A stretch of 64,000 bases of DNA, from positions 1-64,000 of the forward strand of contig NZ_JAPVBQ010000005.1 in NCBI RefSeq assembly GCF_026968045.1. Direction: 5' to 3'. Within the stretch, counting starts at the first letter, position 1, and every line of letters begins with the position of its first letter. The notes under the pieces are model-generated. The model did no database searches. It was not told the DNA's origin and worked only from the letters and a program-made list of their open reading frames with translations. The translations under genes were made by a program, and so were the position numbers. This document shows positions 44,349-51,958 of the stretch, in pieces. Source of the stretch: Modestobacter sp. VKM Ac-2977 (lineage in GTDB: Bacteria; Actinomycetota; Actinomycetes; Mycobacteriales; Geodermatophilaceae).

Positions 44349-44675
44349 TCAGGCGGCAGCCGGCGCGGTGGCCGGTTCGTCCGGGGCCGTGCCGGGCCGG
44401 ATGGCGGGCTCCGGCAGGACGGCGTCGACGGCGACGGTCGCGACGCTGACCGCGCCGGCGGCGGAGCGGCGCCGGCGGACGACGGAGCGGCTGACCAGCC
44501 CGGCCAGCACCACGAGACCGGCGAGCACGTGCTGCCCGGGGGCGGTGAGGGCGACGGCGATCGCCGCGGCGTAGACCACCGACAGCAGCACCGTGGCGAC
44601 GGGGAGCCGGCCGGGCAGGTGCAGGACCGGCAGGTGGGGGAGAGCGAGGTGGGGGGTGGGGACGGGCAGGTGCAC
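44349..44675 (-). CDS. Small membrane protein of unknown function
   Basis: A 108-residue protein with a Pro/His/Leu-rich N-terminus (VHLPVPTPHLALPHLP), two hydrophobic helices (about 28-48 and 50-66), a basic SRSVVRRRRS stretch and an Ala/Pro/Glu-rich acidic tail. No family recognised. GTG 44675 is supported by GGAGG eight bases upstream; the longer frame is not. It is co-oriented with and 133 bases downstream of the manganese catalase gene. Confidence 0.5.
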   Translation of the reverse strand: MHLPVPTPHLALPHLPVLHLPGRLPVATVLLSVVYAAAIAVALTAPGQHVLAGLVVLAGLVSRSVVRRRRSAAGAVSVATVAVDAVLPEPAIRPGTAPDEPATAPAAA

Positions 44676-44808
44676 GACGTACCTCCAGCGAGTGCTCGGG
44701 CGCCCGCCGGGCCGGCGTCCCAGGTCCGCTGGGGAGCGGAGCCGGGGCGCCGGCACGGCGACGGCGCATCGGGCGGGCCTCCCGTGGCAGATCACAGGAG
44801 GCGGCGCC

Positions 44809-45672
44809 TCACTTGAGGGCGTCCTTGGCCTTCTGGAGGATCCCCTGCATCGGCACCGGCGGGGTGCCGTAGAGGCGCGGGTCGCCCGGGGGCAGGATCG
44901 GGGCGTCGGCGTTCGCCGCGATCGGCCGGGCGGTCAGCTGGTTGTCGGTGCCGTCCAGCGCCGGCCCGTTGGCCCAGCGGCCGTTGGCGGCATCCGGCCC
45001 GTCGGAGGCGTCGAGGAACGCGTAGGCGAACTCCGGCGGCTCCTCGTCCAGCGGGAAGGCGGCCGGCACCGGGATGTTGTCCAGCCCGTCGGCCTTCAGC
45101 TCCTCCGCCGCGGCCAGCCACTGCATCTGGTGGTAGTGGTCCCGCGCGATCAGGAAGCGGAGGGTGTCCTTGACGCCCTTGTCGTCGGTCATGTTGTAGA
45201 GCCGGCTCACCTGCAGCCGGCCCATCATCTCGGCCGTGGCGTTGTAGTGGAAGTCCGCCATCAGGTTCCCGCTGGCGGTCACGTACCCGCCGCTCCACGG
45301 CAGGCCCATGCTGTCCCGGAAGTAGGCGCCGCCGCCGTTGACGATGGCGTGCTGCGGGTTGCTCTGGCCGTACGCGGCTGCGCTCTCCTTCGAGTGGTCG
45401 GCGGAGTCCGGCTTGAGCGGCTGGTGGTCCAGCAGCCGGTCGATCAGCGTCACCAGGATCTCGACGTGCGCGAGCTCCTCGGTGCCGATGGCCAGCAGCA
45501 TGTCCTTGTACTTGCCGGGCAGGCGGCAGTTCCAGCCCTGCAGCAGGTACTGGGTGGCGACGGTCATCTCGCCCCACTGACCACCGAGCACCTCCTGGAG
45601 CCGGCGGGCGTAGTTGGCGTCGGGGCCGTCGGGCTTGGCCTCGTACTGCAGGGCGTGGGTGTGCGTGAACAC
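44809..45672 (-). CDS. Manganese (non-haem) catalase
   Basis: A 287-residue ferritin-like catalase converting H2O2 to water and O2. All five dimanganese ligands fall at the canonical positions: Glu35, Glu66, His69, Glu148 and His181. Full length, with the family's C-terminal strap. GTG start after GAGGGAGAA. An inverted repeat GGTGACA (45714-45720)/TGTCACC (45743-45749) lies upstream and may be a regulatory site. The gene stands alone apart from the small downstream membrane protein. Confidence 0.95.
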   Translation of the reverse strand: MFTHTHALQYEAKPDGPDANYARRLQEVLGGQWGEMTVATQYLLQGWNCRLPGKYKDMLLAIGTEELAHVEILVTLIDRLLDHQPLKPDSADHSKESAAAYGQSNPQHAIVNGGGAYFRDSMGLPWSGGYVTASGNLMADFHYNATAEMMGRLQVSRLYNMTDDKGVKDTLRFLIARDHYHQMQWLAAAEELKADGLDNIPVPAAFPLDEEPPEFAYAFLDASDGPDAANGRWANGPALDGTDNQLTARPIAANADAPILPPGDPRLYGTPPVPMQGILQKAKDALK

Positions 45673-45963
45673 GGGCGTTCTCCCTCTGCGTCGGTCGCTG
45701 TCGCCGCCCTCGCGGTGACAACAGACAGATGCCCCCTCCCGGTGTCACCCCCGTGCCGTCCGCTGGCCCCCGGGGGCCTACCTGTCCGCCGGCCCGGCGC
45801 CGGGAGCTCCGCCCCTGCTCTCCGTGCACGACCGGGTGGCGGGCCCGGCAGCCGGGCCCGGTCGACGCGCGAGTCGGGAGGGGCCGACCGCAGGGCATGC
45901 GGTGTCGACGGGGAGCGGACGAGAACCGTGGGACGGGTGGCAGCGCGCGGATGGCTGCCGAGG

Positions 45964-46629
45964 TCAGCGGTCACCGCCGGCCTCGACCCGATCGATGATC
46001 GCGTCGATGCGATCGTGTCGCTGTGCCGGGTTCGGCACGAGTCCGTAGGGCGGGTCTCCCTCGGTGGTGCCCCAGGGGACGAGCACGTCGAAGTCCAACT
46101 CGCGGACGAGCGCGAGGCTGTCCAGGTAGTCGCGGCGGAGTCCGGAGCTCAGCACGACGGCCTTCCACTCGCCGTCCTCGATCCAGATGAAGTCGCCGGT
46201 GAAGAGGAAGCGGTGGGTGCCGTTGTCCCAGAGGTAGGAGGTCGTCCCCGCGGTGTGGCCGGGGGTGGGGACCACCTCGAGGTCGTCGTCGATCATCCCC
46301 GGCCCATCGAAGGTGCCCGCCACGTCGAGCGACGCCGCGAGCTCCGAGCGGTCGTCCCGGTGGACCCAGATGGGCACGTCGAGGTCGGGTTGCCCGTACA
46401 TCGACTCGTGGCCGTGGTTGACCAGCAGGCGGGCCGGTGCGCCGAGCGCGAGGATCGCCGCCGCCGACTCGCTCACCCCTGGGGAGTTGTAGACGACCAG
46501 GTTGCCCTGCGGGCGCTCGAGCACGTACGAGCGCAGCAGCACGTCGTGCTGGTAGGGGAGCCGTGACGTCGGGGTGGCGAGCAGCCCTTCGATCGGCGTG
46601 TCCAGGGGGTGGTCTCCTGCAGTCGTCAT
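45964..46629 (-). CDS. MBL-fold hydrolase with altered metal motif
   Basis: A 221-residue MBL-fold protein. The usual HxHxDH is replaced by NHGHESM (His72, His74 kept; Asp and second-site His lost), whereas PTPGHTAGTT (His125) and FTGDFIW (Asp146) are intact. It may bind one metal or be non-hydrolytic. It is transcribed divergently from soxR across a SoxR box, so it is a candidate SoxR target. Function unknown. Confidence 0.8.
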   Translation of the reverse strand: MTTAGDHPLDTPIEGLLATPTSRLPYQHDVLLRSYVLERPQGNLVVYNSPGVSESAAAILALGAPARLLVNHGHESMYGQPDLDVPIWVHRDDRSELAASLDVAGTFDGPGMIDDDLEVVPTPGHTAGTTSYLWDNGTHRFLFTGDFIWIEDGEWKAVVLSSGLRRDYLDSLALVRELDFDVLVPWGTTEGDPPYGLVPNPAQRHDRIDAIIDRVEAGGDR

Positions 46630-46761
46630 GGTCGTCCTCCGATGAGTGGTCCGGGCCGGCGTGCGTCGTCGTCGCCACCCCGGGGGGTCGAGCTCCAGCG
46701 GTGCTGTCGTCGTCCCCTCGAGGTCGGTCGGCCGCGCCGTGACTCACCACGAAAGCTAGAA

Positions 46762-46779
46762 GCTCAAGTAACCTTGAGG
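46762..46779. promoter_or_regulatory. soxR box: SoxR box
   Basis: GCTCAAGTAACCTTGAGG closely matches the known SoxR operator CCTCAAGTTAACTTGAGG, with perfect CTCAAG/CTTGAG half-sites. It lies 24 bases before soxR and 133 bases before the divergent MBL gene, so it could serve both autoregulation and activation of the MBL gene. Confidence 0.88.
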
Positions 46780-46802
46780 TCAAGGGGGCCAGGGAGGTCG
46801 GG

Positions 46803-47261
46803 ATGGCGCAGGGGCACTCGCTGGGTGATCGGCTGACGATCGGGGAGCTCGGTCGGCGCAGCGGCGTGGCGGTGTCGGCGTTGCGGTACTACGAGACGCT
46901 GGGGCTGATCGCCGCGGAACGTACGAGCGGGAACCAGCGGCGCTATCCGCGGCACATGCTCCGCCGCGTGTCGCTGGTCACCGTCGCGAAGCGGCTGGGC
47001 GTGCCGCTCGCGGACGTGCAGGAGGCGCTTGCGACGGTGCCGTTGGACCGGACTCCGTCGCAGGCTGACTGGCAGCGGGCGGCGCAGGTGTGGAAGGCGA
47101 CTCTGGAGGAACGCCGCCGCGCCATCGAACGGCTGGAGCGAGAGCTGACCGGTTGCATCGGCTGCGGGTGCCTGTCGATGCGCTCGTGCGCCCTGATGAA
47201 CCCGGACGACGCGCTGGGCGCCGTCGGTCCGGGAGCGCGACGCCTCGCCCCCGAGACCTGA
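46803..47261 (+). CDS. soxR: Redox-sensitive MerR-family regulator SoxR
   Basis: A 152-residue MerR-family protein with a winged helix at residues 10-60 (LTIGELGRRSGVAVSALRYY) and a dimerisation helix at 85-115. The [2Fe-2S] motif CIGCGCLSMRSC provides Cys118, Cys121, Cys123 and Cys129 (CX2CXCX5C). SoxR responds to redox-cycling compounds and in actinobacteria controls small regulons of oxidoreductases and transporters rather than SoxS. GGGAGG precedes the ATG. Its operator overlaps the divergent promoter. Confidence 0.95.
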   Translation: MAQGHSLGDRLTIGELGRRSGVAVSALRYYETLGLIAAERTSGNQRRYPRHMLRRVSLVTVAKRLGVPLADVQEALATVPLDRTPSQADWQRAAQVWKATLEERRRAIERLERELTGCIGCGCLSMRSCALMNPDDALGAVGPGARRLAPET

Positions 47262-47290
47262 GGAGGGCGGTGTCCAGCGGCCCTGCTCTT

Positions 47291-47318
47291 CCCGACGTCA
47301 GGACCGCCTGACGTCGGG
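47291..47318. terminator. Bidirectional terminator between soxR and kinase gene
   Basis: Perfect 12-bp stem CCCGACGTCAGG/CCTGACGTCGGG around an ACCG loop, 30 bases after the soxR stop and 10 bases after the convergent kinase stop. It probably ends both transcripts. Confidence 0.8.
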
Positions 47319-47328
47319 ATCGGGCGGG

Positions 47329-48042
47329 TCAGCGGTCCGGGAGTCGCACCCACAGCGTGAAGGCGCCGTCGGGGCCCTCGGACCAGGCCAGCCGGCCGCC
47401 GAGCTCCCGGGTCTGCCGCTGCACCGACCACAGGCCCAGGCCGCTGAGGTCCACCGGCGGGGTCGTCCGGTTCAGATGACCCAGGACCCGATCGGCCGGC
47501 ACGCCCGGCTGGGTCACGGCGAGGTCGACCCACCCGTCCCGTCGCTCCACCCGCAGCCGGACGGGCCGGCCCCCGCCGTGCCGATGGGCGTTCTCCAGCA
47601 GGTTGGTCAGGATCCGCTGGACGCGGGCGTCGGCGACGGCCACGTCGGCCGCGTCGTCGCCGAGCTCGACCCGCAGCTGGTGGTCGGGCAGACCGGAGGC
47701 GGCGATGGAGGCGCGGACGACGTCGATGAGCCCGCGGGTGCCCGCCCGCTCCGCAGCCCCACCGGTGGCGTTCGCGGTGCGCAGCATGGAGGCCAGGTGC
47801 TGCGCCTGGGCGCGGGCGAGGTCGAGCAGTTCCGGTCGGCTGTCGTCGTCCTCGAGCCGGGCCAGCACCGACTCCAGCGCGGCCAGCGGGCTGCGCATGT
47901 CGTGACAGAGCGCCCGCACCAGCGCGTCGCCGGTGCTCACCGGGTCAGTCGCGGGACGGGGGAGGTGACTGCGCACCACGCGCAGCAGGTCGGTGAACAG
48001 TCCGGGCAGCGTCGCAGGGTGTGTGTCGGCAGCGAGGGTCAC
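47329..48042 (-). CDS. Soluble sensor histidine kinase
   Basis: A 237-residue kinase without membrane helices or sensor domain. HisKA phospho-His47 lies in LCHDMRSPLAALESVL; the ATPase domain has N-box RILTNLLENAHRHGG and GLGLWSVQRQTRELGG, but the G1 aspartate region reads LAVTQPGVP, a weakened DxGxG. Start GTG 48042 has GGAGG five bases upstream (the GTG at 48048 has none of the needed spacing). It is divergent from the response regulator gene, which suggests a pair sharing one promoter region. Confidence 0.82.
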   Translation of the reverse strand: MTLAADTHPATLPGLFTDLLRVVRSHLPRPATDPVSTGDALVRALCHDMRSPLAALESVLARLEDDDSRPELLDLARAQAQHLASMLRTANATGGAAERAGTRGLIDVVRASIAASGLPDHQLRVELGDDAADVAVADARVQRILTNLLENAHRHGGGRPVRLRVERRDGWVDLAVTQPGVPADRVLGHLNRTTPPVDLSGLGLWSVQRQTRELGGRLAWSEGPDGAFTLWVRLPDR

Positions 48043-48103
48043 GGGCACCTCCGGGAGAGCGGTCGGTCAGCCACGCCGAGCGCAGCCGATCTGTGGGAGT
48101 GAC

Positions 48104-48805
48104 GTGGAGGGACTGGACGTCGGTGCCGCTGCTGAGCACCGTCCCCCCGTGGACGTCGTGGTGGTCGATGACCACCCGTTGTTCAGTCGGGGTCTGGAAC
48201 TGCTGTTGCCGCCGGAGAGCGGCGGGCGGGTACGCGTCGTCGGGACGACGGACGACGCCTCGGCCGGTGCGGCGCTGGTGCTCCGGCACAACGCCGACGT
48301 GGCCGTGGTCGACCTGCACATGCCGCCCCCCGGGGGCACCCGGGCCATCGCGGCGATCCGTCGGGCGCGGCCGATGACGCGGATCGTGGCCCTCTCCGGG
48401 CTGGCCGAGGCCGATGCGGCCCTGGAGGCGCTGCGGGCCGGGGCGAGCGGCTTCCTGCCCAAGACCGCCAGCCCCGAGGCGCTGGTGCGTCCGCTGCTCG
48501 CCGTCCTCGACGGCTGGTCGGTGATCCCCGAGTCGCTGCTGCGCCAGCTGCTGGACGACGCGGCGCCCACCGCGGACCAGGGCATCGCCGCTCAGCTGAG
48601 CGCCGACGACCGCCGGCTCTGGCGACTGGTGGCCGCCGGCACCAGCACGGTGGACATCGCCACGACGCTGCACGTCTCCGAGCGCACGGTGAAGCGGCTG
48701 GTGGCCAACCTGCTGCGCCAGCTGAAGGTCTCGACCCGGGTGGAGGCGGCCGCGCTCGCCGGCCGGGTCGGGCTCGAGGCGACCGGGACCAGCCTGGGGC
48801 GCTGA
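48104..48805 (+). CDS. LuxR-type response regulator
   Basis: A 233-residue protein: receiver with Asp22-Asp23 and phospho-acceptor Asp70 (VAVVDLHMPPPGG), then a LuxR helix-turn-helix (about 165-220: LSADDRRLWRLVAAGTSTVD, ERTVKRLVANLLRQL). Start GTG 48104 follows GGGAG; the later GTG at 48149 would remove only a short lead. The receiver has PPPGGTR after the acceptor, unlike the usual PxMDG. Likely partner of the divergent kinase. Confidence 0.87.
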   Translation: MEGLDVGAAAEHRPPVDVVVVDDHPLFSRGLELLLPPESGGRVRVVGTTDDASAGAALVLRHNADVAVVDLHMPPPGGTRAIAAIRRARPMTRIVALSGLAEADAALEALRAGASGFLPKTASPEALVRPLLAVLDGWSVIPESLLRQLLDDAAPTADQGIAAQLSADDRRLWRLVAAGTSTVDIATTLHVSERTVKRLVANLLRQLKVSTRVEAAALAGRVGLEATGTSLGR

Positions 48806-48913
48806 GTGGTGCAGCGGAGCGGCCATCATGCCCCGGCTACCCGGCGCGGCGCGGCGCACCCGCGGACCAAGCAGTTCCGGTTTGCTCCGGCGCGTCGTGG
48901 CTAGGGTCCGACC

Positions 48914-50020
48914 ATGCCTGCACGGATCGTCCTGCTCGGTGCCACCGGCCACACCGGCGGTCGGACGGCGGCCGCCCTGACCTCCCGCGGCGCCCGGCCG
49001 GTGCTCGCCGGGCGCGATCCGGCCCGGCTCGTCCCGCTCGCCGACCGGCTCGGTGGGCCGGCCGGGCCGCTGGAGACCGCGGCCGCCGACGTGACCGACC
49101 CGGGCTCGGTGCGGGCCCTGCTCGGCGCCGGTGACGTCCTGGTCACCACGGTCGGGCCCTTCCAGCGGCTGGGGGAGGCCGCCGTCGCCGCGGCCACCGA
49201 CGCCGGTGCGGTCTACCTGGACTCGACGGGCGAGCCCCCGTTCCTGCGTCGGGTGTTCGAGGAGTTCGGGCCGCAGGCGCAGCAGTCGGGCGCACGGCTG
49301 CTGACCGCCTTCGGCCACGACTACGTACCCGGCGTCCTGGCCGGCGCGCTGGCGCTGGCCGAGGCGGGCGACCGGGCACACCGGCTCGACGTCGGCTACA
49401 GCCTGGACGGCGTCCGGGGACAGGGCTTCTCCCGCGGCACGCTGGTCTCCCTGGTCGGGGTGCTGCTGGAGCAGGGGCACGCCTGGCGCGACGGTCGCCT
49501 GGTCGAGGAGCCGGCCGGCGCGCGGGACTGGTGGTTCGACGTCGCCGGCCGCACCCGCCGCGGGCTCTCGGTGGGCGGCTCGGAGCACCTGACGCTGCCC
49601 GGGCTCTCGCCGTCCCTGCGTGAGGTCGGCGTCTACCTGGACTGGTTCGGCCCGGCCACGCCGGTCGCGCGCCGGCTCGCCCCGCTCGCCCCGTGGCTCG
49701 GCCGGCTCCCCGGGGCCACGGCACGGGTGGAGCAGCTCGCCGACCTGGTCGGACGCCGGTTCGCCGAGGCGCCGACGACCCAGGGAGAGACCCGCACGCA
49801 CGTCGTCGCCGAGGTGCGCGACCGGTCCGGTGCGCGGGTCGCCCGCGTGCGGCTGCTCGGCCCGGACCCCTACGAGCTGACCGCGGACCTGCTGGCCTGG
49901 GGGGCGGTCCGGGCCGCGGAGGGCGGGGTCGCCGGCGCCGGCGCCCTGGGTCCGGTGCAGGCCTTCGGGCTCGACGAGCTCACCGCGGGGGCGGCCACCG
50001 CCGGACTGCGGCCGGCGTGA
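48914..50020 (+). CDS. Saccharopine dehydrogenase-like NAD(P)-binding protein
   Basis: A 368-residue protein with an N-terminal Rossmann fold (IVLLGATGHTGGRTAAAL; VLAGRDPARL) and the family segments VLVTTVGPFQRLGEAAV, YLDSTGEPPFLRRVFEEF and FGHDYVPGVLAG. This branch contains trans-acting enoyl reductases as well as uncharacterised oxidoreductases, and true lysine metabolism is unlikely. Its stop overlaps the start of the MutL-like gene (GTGA), so the two are co-translated. Confidence 0.8.
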   Translation: MPARIVLLGATGHTGGRTAAALTSRGARPVLAGRDPARLVPLADRLGGPAGPLETAAADVTDPGSVRALLGAGDVLVTTVGPFQRLGEAAVAAATDAGAVYLDSTGEPPFLRRVFEEFGPQAQQSGARLLTAFGHDYVPGVLAGALALAEAGDRAHRLDVGYSLDGVRGQGFSRGTLVSLVGVLLEQGHAWRDGRLVEEPAGARDWWFDVAGRTRRGLSVGGSEHLTLPGLSPSLREVGVYLDWFGPATPVARRLAPLAPWLGRLPGATARVEQLADLVGRRFAEAPTTQGETRTHVVAEVRDRSGARVARVRLLGPDPYELTADLLAWGAVRAAEGGVAGAGALGPVQAFGLDELTAGAATAGLRPA

Positions 50021-51261
50021 CCCTGCTCGCCTGCGTCGACGTCGGCTCGACCTGGACGAAGGCGGCGCTGGTCGAGCTGGACACCGGGCGACTGGTCGAG
50101 ACGCGGCAGGCGCCGACGACCCCGGCGGACGTGGTGGCCGGGGTGCTGGCCGCGACGGAGGGCTGGGGCGCGCCGGTGCGCGCGTGCTCCAGCGCCGGTG
50201 GCGGACTCCGGCTGGCGGTCGTCGGCTACGAGGAGCTGATCAGCGCCGAGGCCGGGCACCGGGCGGCCCTGTCGGCGGGCGCCCGGGTGGTGCACGTGGC
50301 CGCGGGTCGGCTGGACGCCGCCGCGCTCCGGCAGCTGGCCGCCGCCGCCCCGGACGTCGTCCTGCTGGTGGGCGGGACGGACGGCGGGGACGCCACCGTG
50401 CTGCGGCACAACGCCGCCGCGCTCGCCGGTACGAACTGGTCCGTCCCGGTCGTGGTGGCCGGGAACGTCGACGTCCGGGCGGAGGTCTGCGCCGTCCTCA
50501 CCACGGCCGGCACCCCGGTCACCGCCGCCGGCAACGTGCTCCCCGACATCGGGCAGCTGGCCCCGGAGTCCGCGCGCGCCGCGATCCGGGACGTCTTCCT
50601 GACCCACGTCATCGGCGGCGCCCGGCTGTCGGCGGATCCGCGGCTGCGCCGGTGGGTGCGAGCGGTGACGCCGGACGCGGTGCTGGACGGCGTGGCGGTG
50701 CTGGCCGAGCTGCGGGCCGGCGCCGACGCCCCGGGCGTGCTGGTGCTGGACGTCGGCGGCGCCACGACCGACGTCTACTGCGTGCCCGCCGTCGACGCCG
50801 AGCAGGCGTCGCTGCACCGGGCGGCGGTCGGGGTGCCGGCCCGCCGGCGCACCGTGGAGGGCGACCTCGGGGTGCACGCCAGCGCCGACGCGCTGCGGGA
50901 GGCGGCCGCGGGCGAGGGGCTCCGCACCCCCGGGGGCGACCCGCTGGACCTCGGCGAGGCCGCGGCGGTGGTGGCGCTGCGCCGGCACCTGCGGGCCGAG
51001 GCCGCCTACGGTCCGGGCGGGGCGAGCGCGCGTGGGGCGGGGCTGGTGGTGCTCTCCGGCGGGGTCTTCCGGCACGCGGCGCCGGCGGTGACGGCCGCGG
51101 TGGTGCAGCGGGTGGCGGCCGACCGGGGCGGGGCGGGGAGTGTGCTGGCCGGCGCACGGGTGGTCGTCGACGACCGGTACGTGCTGGCCGCGGCCGGGCT
51201 GCTCGCCGGGGACGCACCGGCCGCCGCGGCCGGGCTGCTCACCGGCCTGCTGGCGGACTGA
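50017..51261 (+). CDS. MutL/GlmL-type ASKHA protein
   Basis: A 414-residue actin/Hsp70-fold ATPase of the glutamate mutase L (MutL/GlmL) family. Phosphate loops are VDVGSTWTKAAL at the N-terminus and VLDVGGATTDVYCV near residue 245; VLLVGGTDGGDATVL and HVIGGARLS are family segments. GlmL proteins are usually next to adenosylcobalamin-dependent mutases and are thought to be their reactivators, but no mutase is in this window. The partner is therefore unknown, possibly the overlapping dehydrogenase. Confidence 0.82.
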   Translation: MTLLACVDVGSTWTKAALVELDTGRLVETRQAPTTPADVVAGVLAATEGWGAPVRACSSAGGGLRLAVVGYEELISAEAGHRAALSAGARVVHVAAGRLDAAALRQLAAAAPDVVLLVGGTDGGDATVLRHNAAALAGTNWSVPVVVAGNVDVRAEVCAVLTTAGTPVTAAGNVLPDIGQLAPESARAAIRDVFLTHVIGGARLSADPRLRRWVRAVTPDAVLDGVAVLAELRAGADAPGVLVLDVGGATTDVYCVPAVDAEQASLHRAAVGVPARRRTVEGDLGVHASADALREAAAGEGLRTPGGDPLDLGEAAAVVALRRHLRAEAAYGPGGASARGAGLVVLSGGVFRHAAPAVTAAVVQRVAADRGGAGSVLAGARVVVDDRYVLAAAGLLAGDAPAAAAGLLTGLLAD

Positions 51262-51273
51262 CCCGGAGCCGCC

Positions 51274-51915
51274 TCAGCCGACCCTGATGCCGAGCTCGGC
51301 CGCCATCCCGGCGGCCCAGCCGGCCAGCTGGGCGGTGCTGATCGTGCAGCCGCGCAGGTCGGCCACGCCGTCGAGCCGGGTCACCTCCGCGCCGCGCAGG
51401 TCGACCGAGCGGCTGCGGGCACCGCTGAGCACCAGCGACTCCACGGTGCAGTCGACCAGCCGCAGGTCACGCAGGTCGGCGCCGCCGAGGTCCAGCTCGC
51501 CCACGGTGCACCCGGTGAGCGTGACGTCGACCAGGGTGGCGCCCCGCAGGTCGAGGAAGTCGACCTTCACCTCCTGCAGGGCCACCCGGGTGAGCCCGGC
51601 GCCGTGCGCGGTCACCGCGCCGAACCGCCCGCCGGCGACCACGACGTCCAGCAGCGTCGCGTCGACCAGCGACCAGCCGGCCGCGCGCAGGTCGGTGAGC
51701 AGGCAGCTGGACAGCCGGGCGCGGTCGAAGGGCACGCCGGCGAGGTCGCACCCGGTCAGCACGCACTCGAGGAAGGAGGCGTCGGTCGCGTCGCCGGTCA
51801 GCTCCAGGCCGGCGAACCTCAGGCCGTCGGCCGTGCCCGCGCCGGCCAGCTCCGGTCCAGGTGCGTCCGCCAGCGGCGGGAGCAGGGCCTCGAGGTCGGT
51901 CGCGTCGATCGGCAC
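51274..51915 (-). CDS. Pentapeptide-repeat protein
   Basis: A 213-residue protein with about 20 tandem A(D/N)LXX-like pentapeptides, for example FAGLELTGDATDASFLEC, LRGATLVDVTLTGCTVGE and VLSGARSRSVDLRGAEV. It should fold as a right-handed quadrilateral beta-helix. Some relatives protect DNA gyrase (Qnr/MfpA), but no specific feature supports that here. Convergent with the MutL-type gene. Confidence 0.85.
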   Translation of the reverse strand: MPIDATDLEALLPPLADAPGPELAGAGTADGLRFAGLELTGDATDASFLECVLTGCDLAGVPFDRARLSSCLLTDLRAAGWSLVDATLLDVVVAGGRFGAVTAHGAGLTRVALQEVKVDFLDLRGATLVDVTLTGCTVGELDLGGADLRDLRLVDCTVESLVLSGARSRSVDLRGAEVTRLDGVADLRGCTISTAQLAGWAAGMAAELGIRVG

Positions 51916-51958
51916 GGCACCATCCTGGCCGCGCCGCGCGGCAGGGTGCGGGGGAGGG

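Noticed and set aside
48042-48104. Overlapping extensions of the kinase and response-regulator frames
   Set aside because: The apparent overlap (open frames from 47993 and 48048) disappears once ribosome-site-supported starts at 48042 and 48104 are used.
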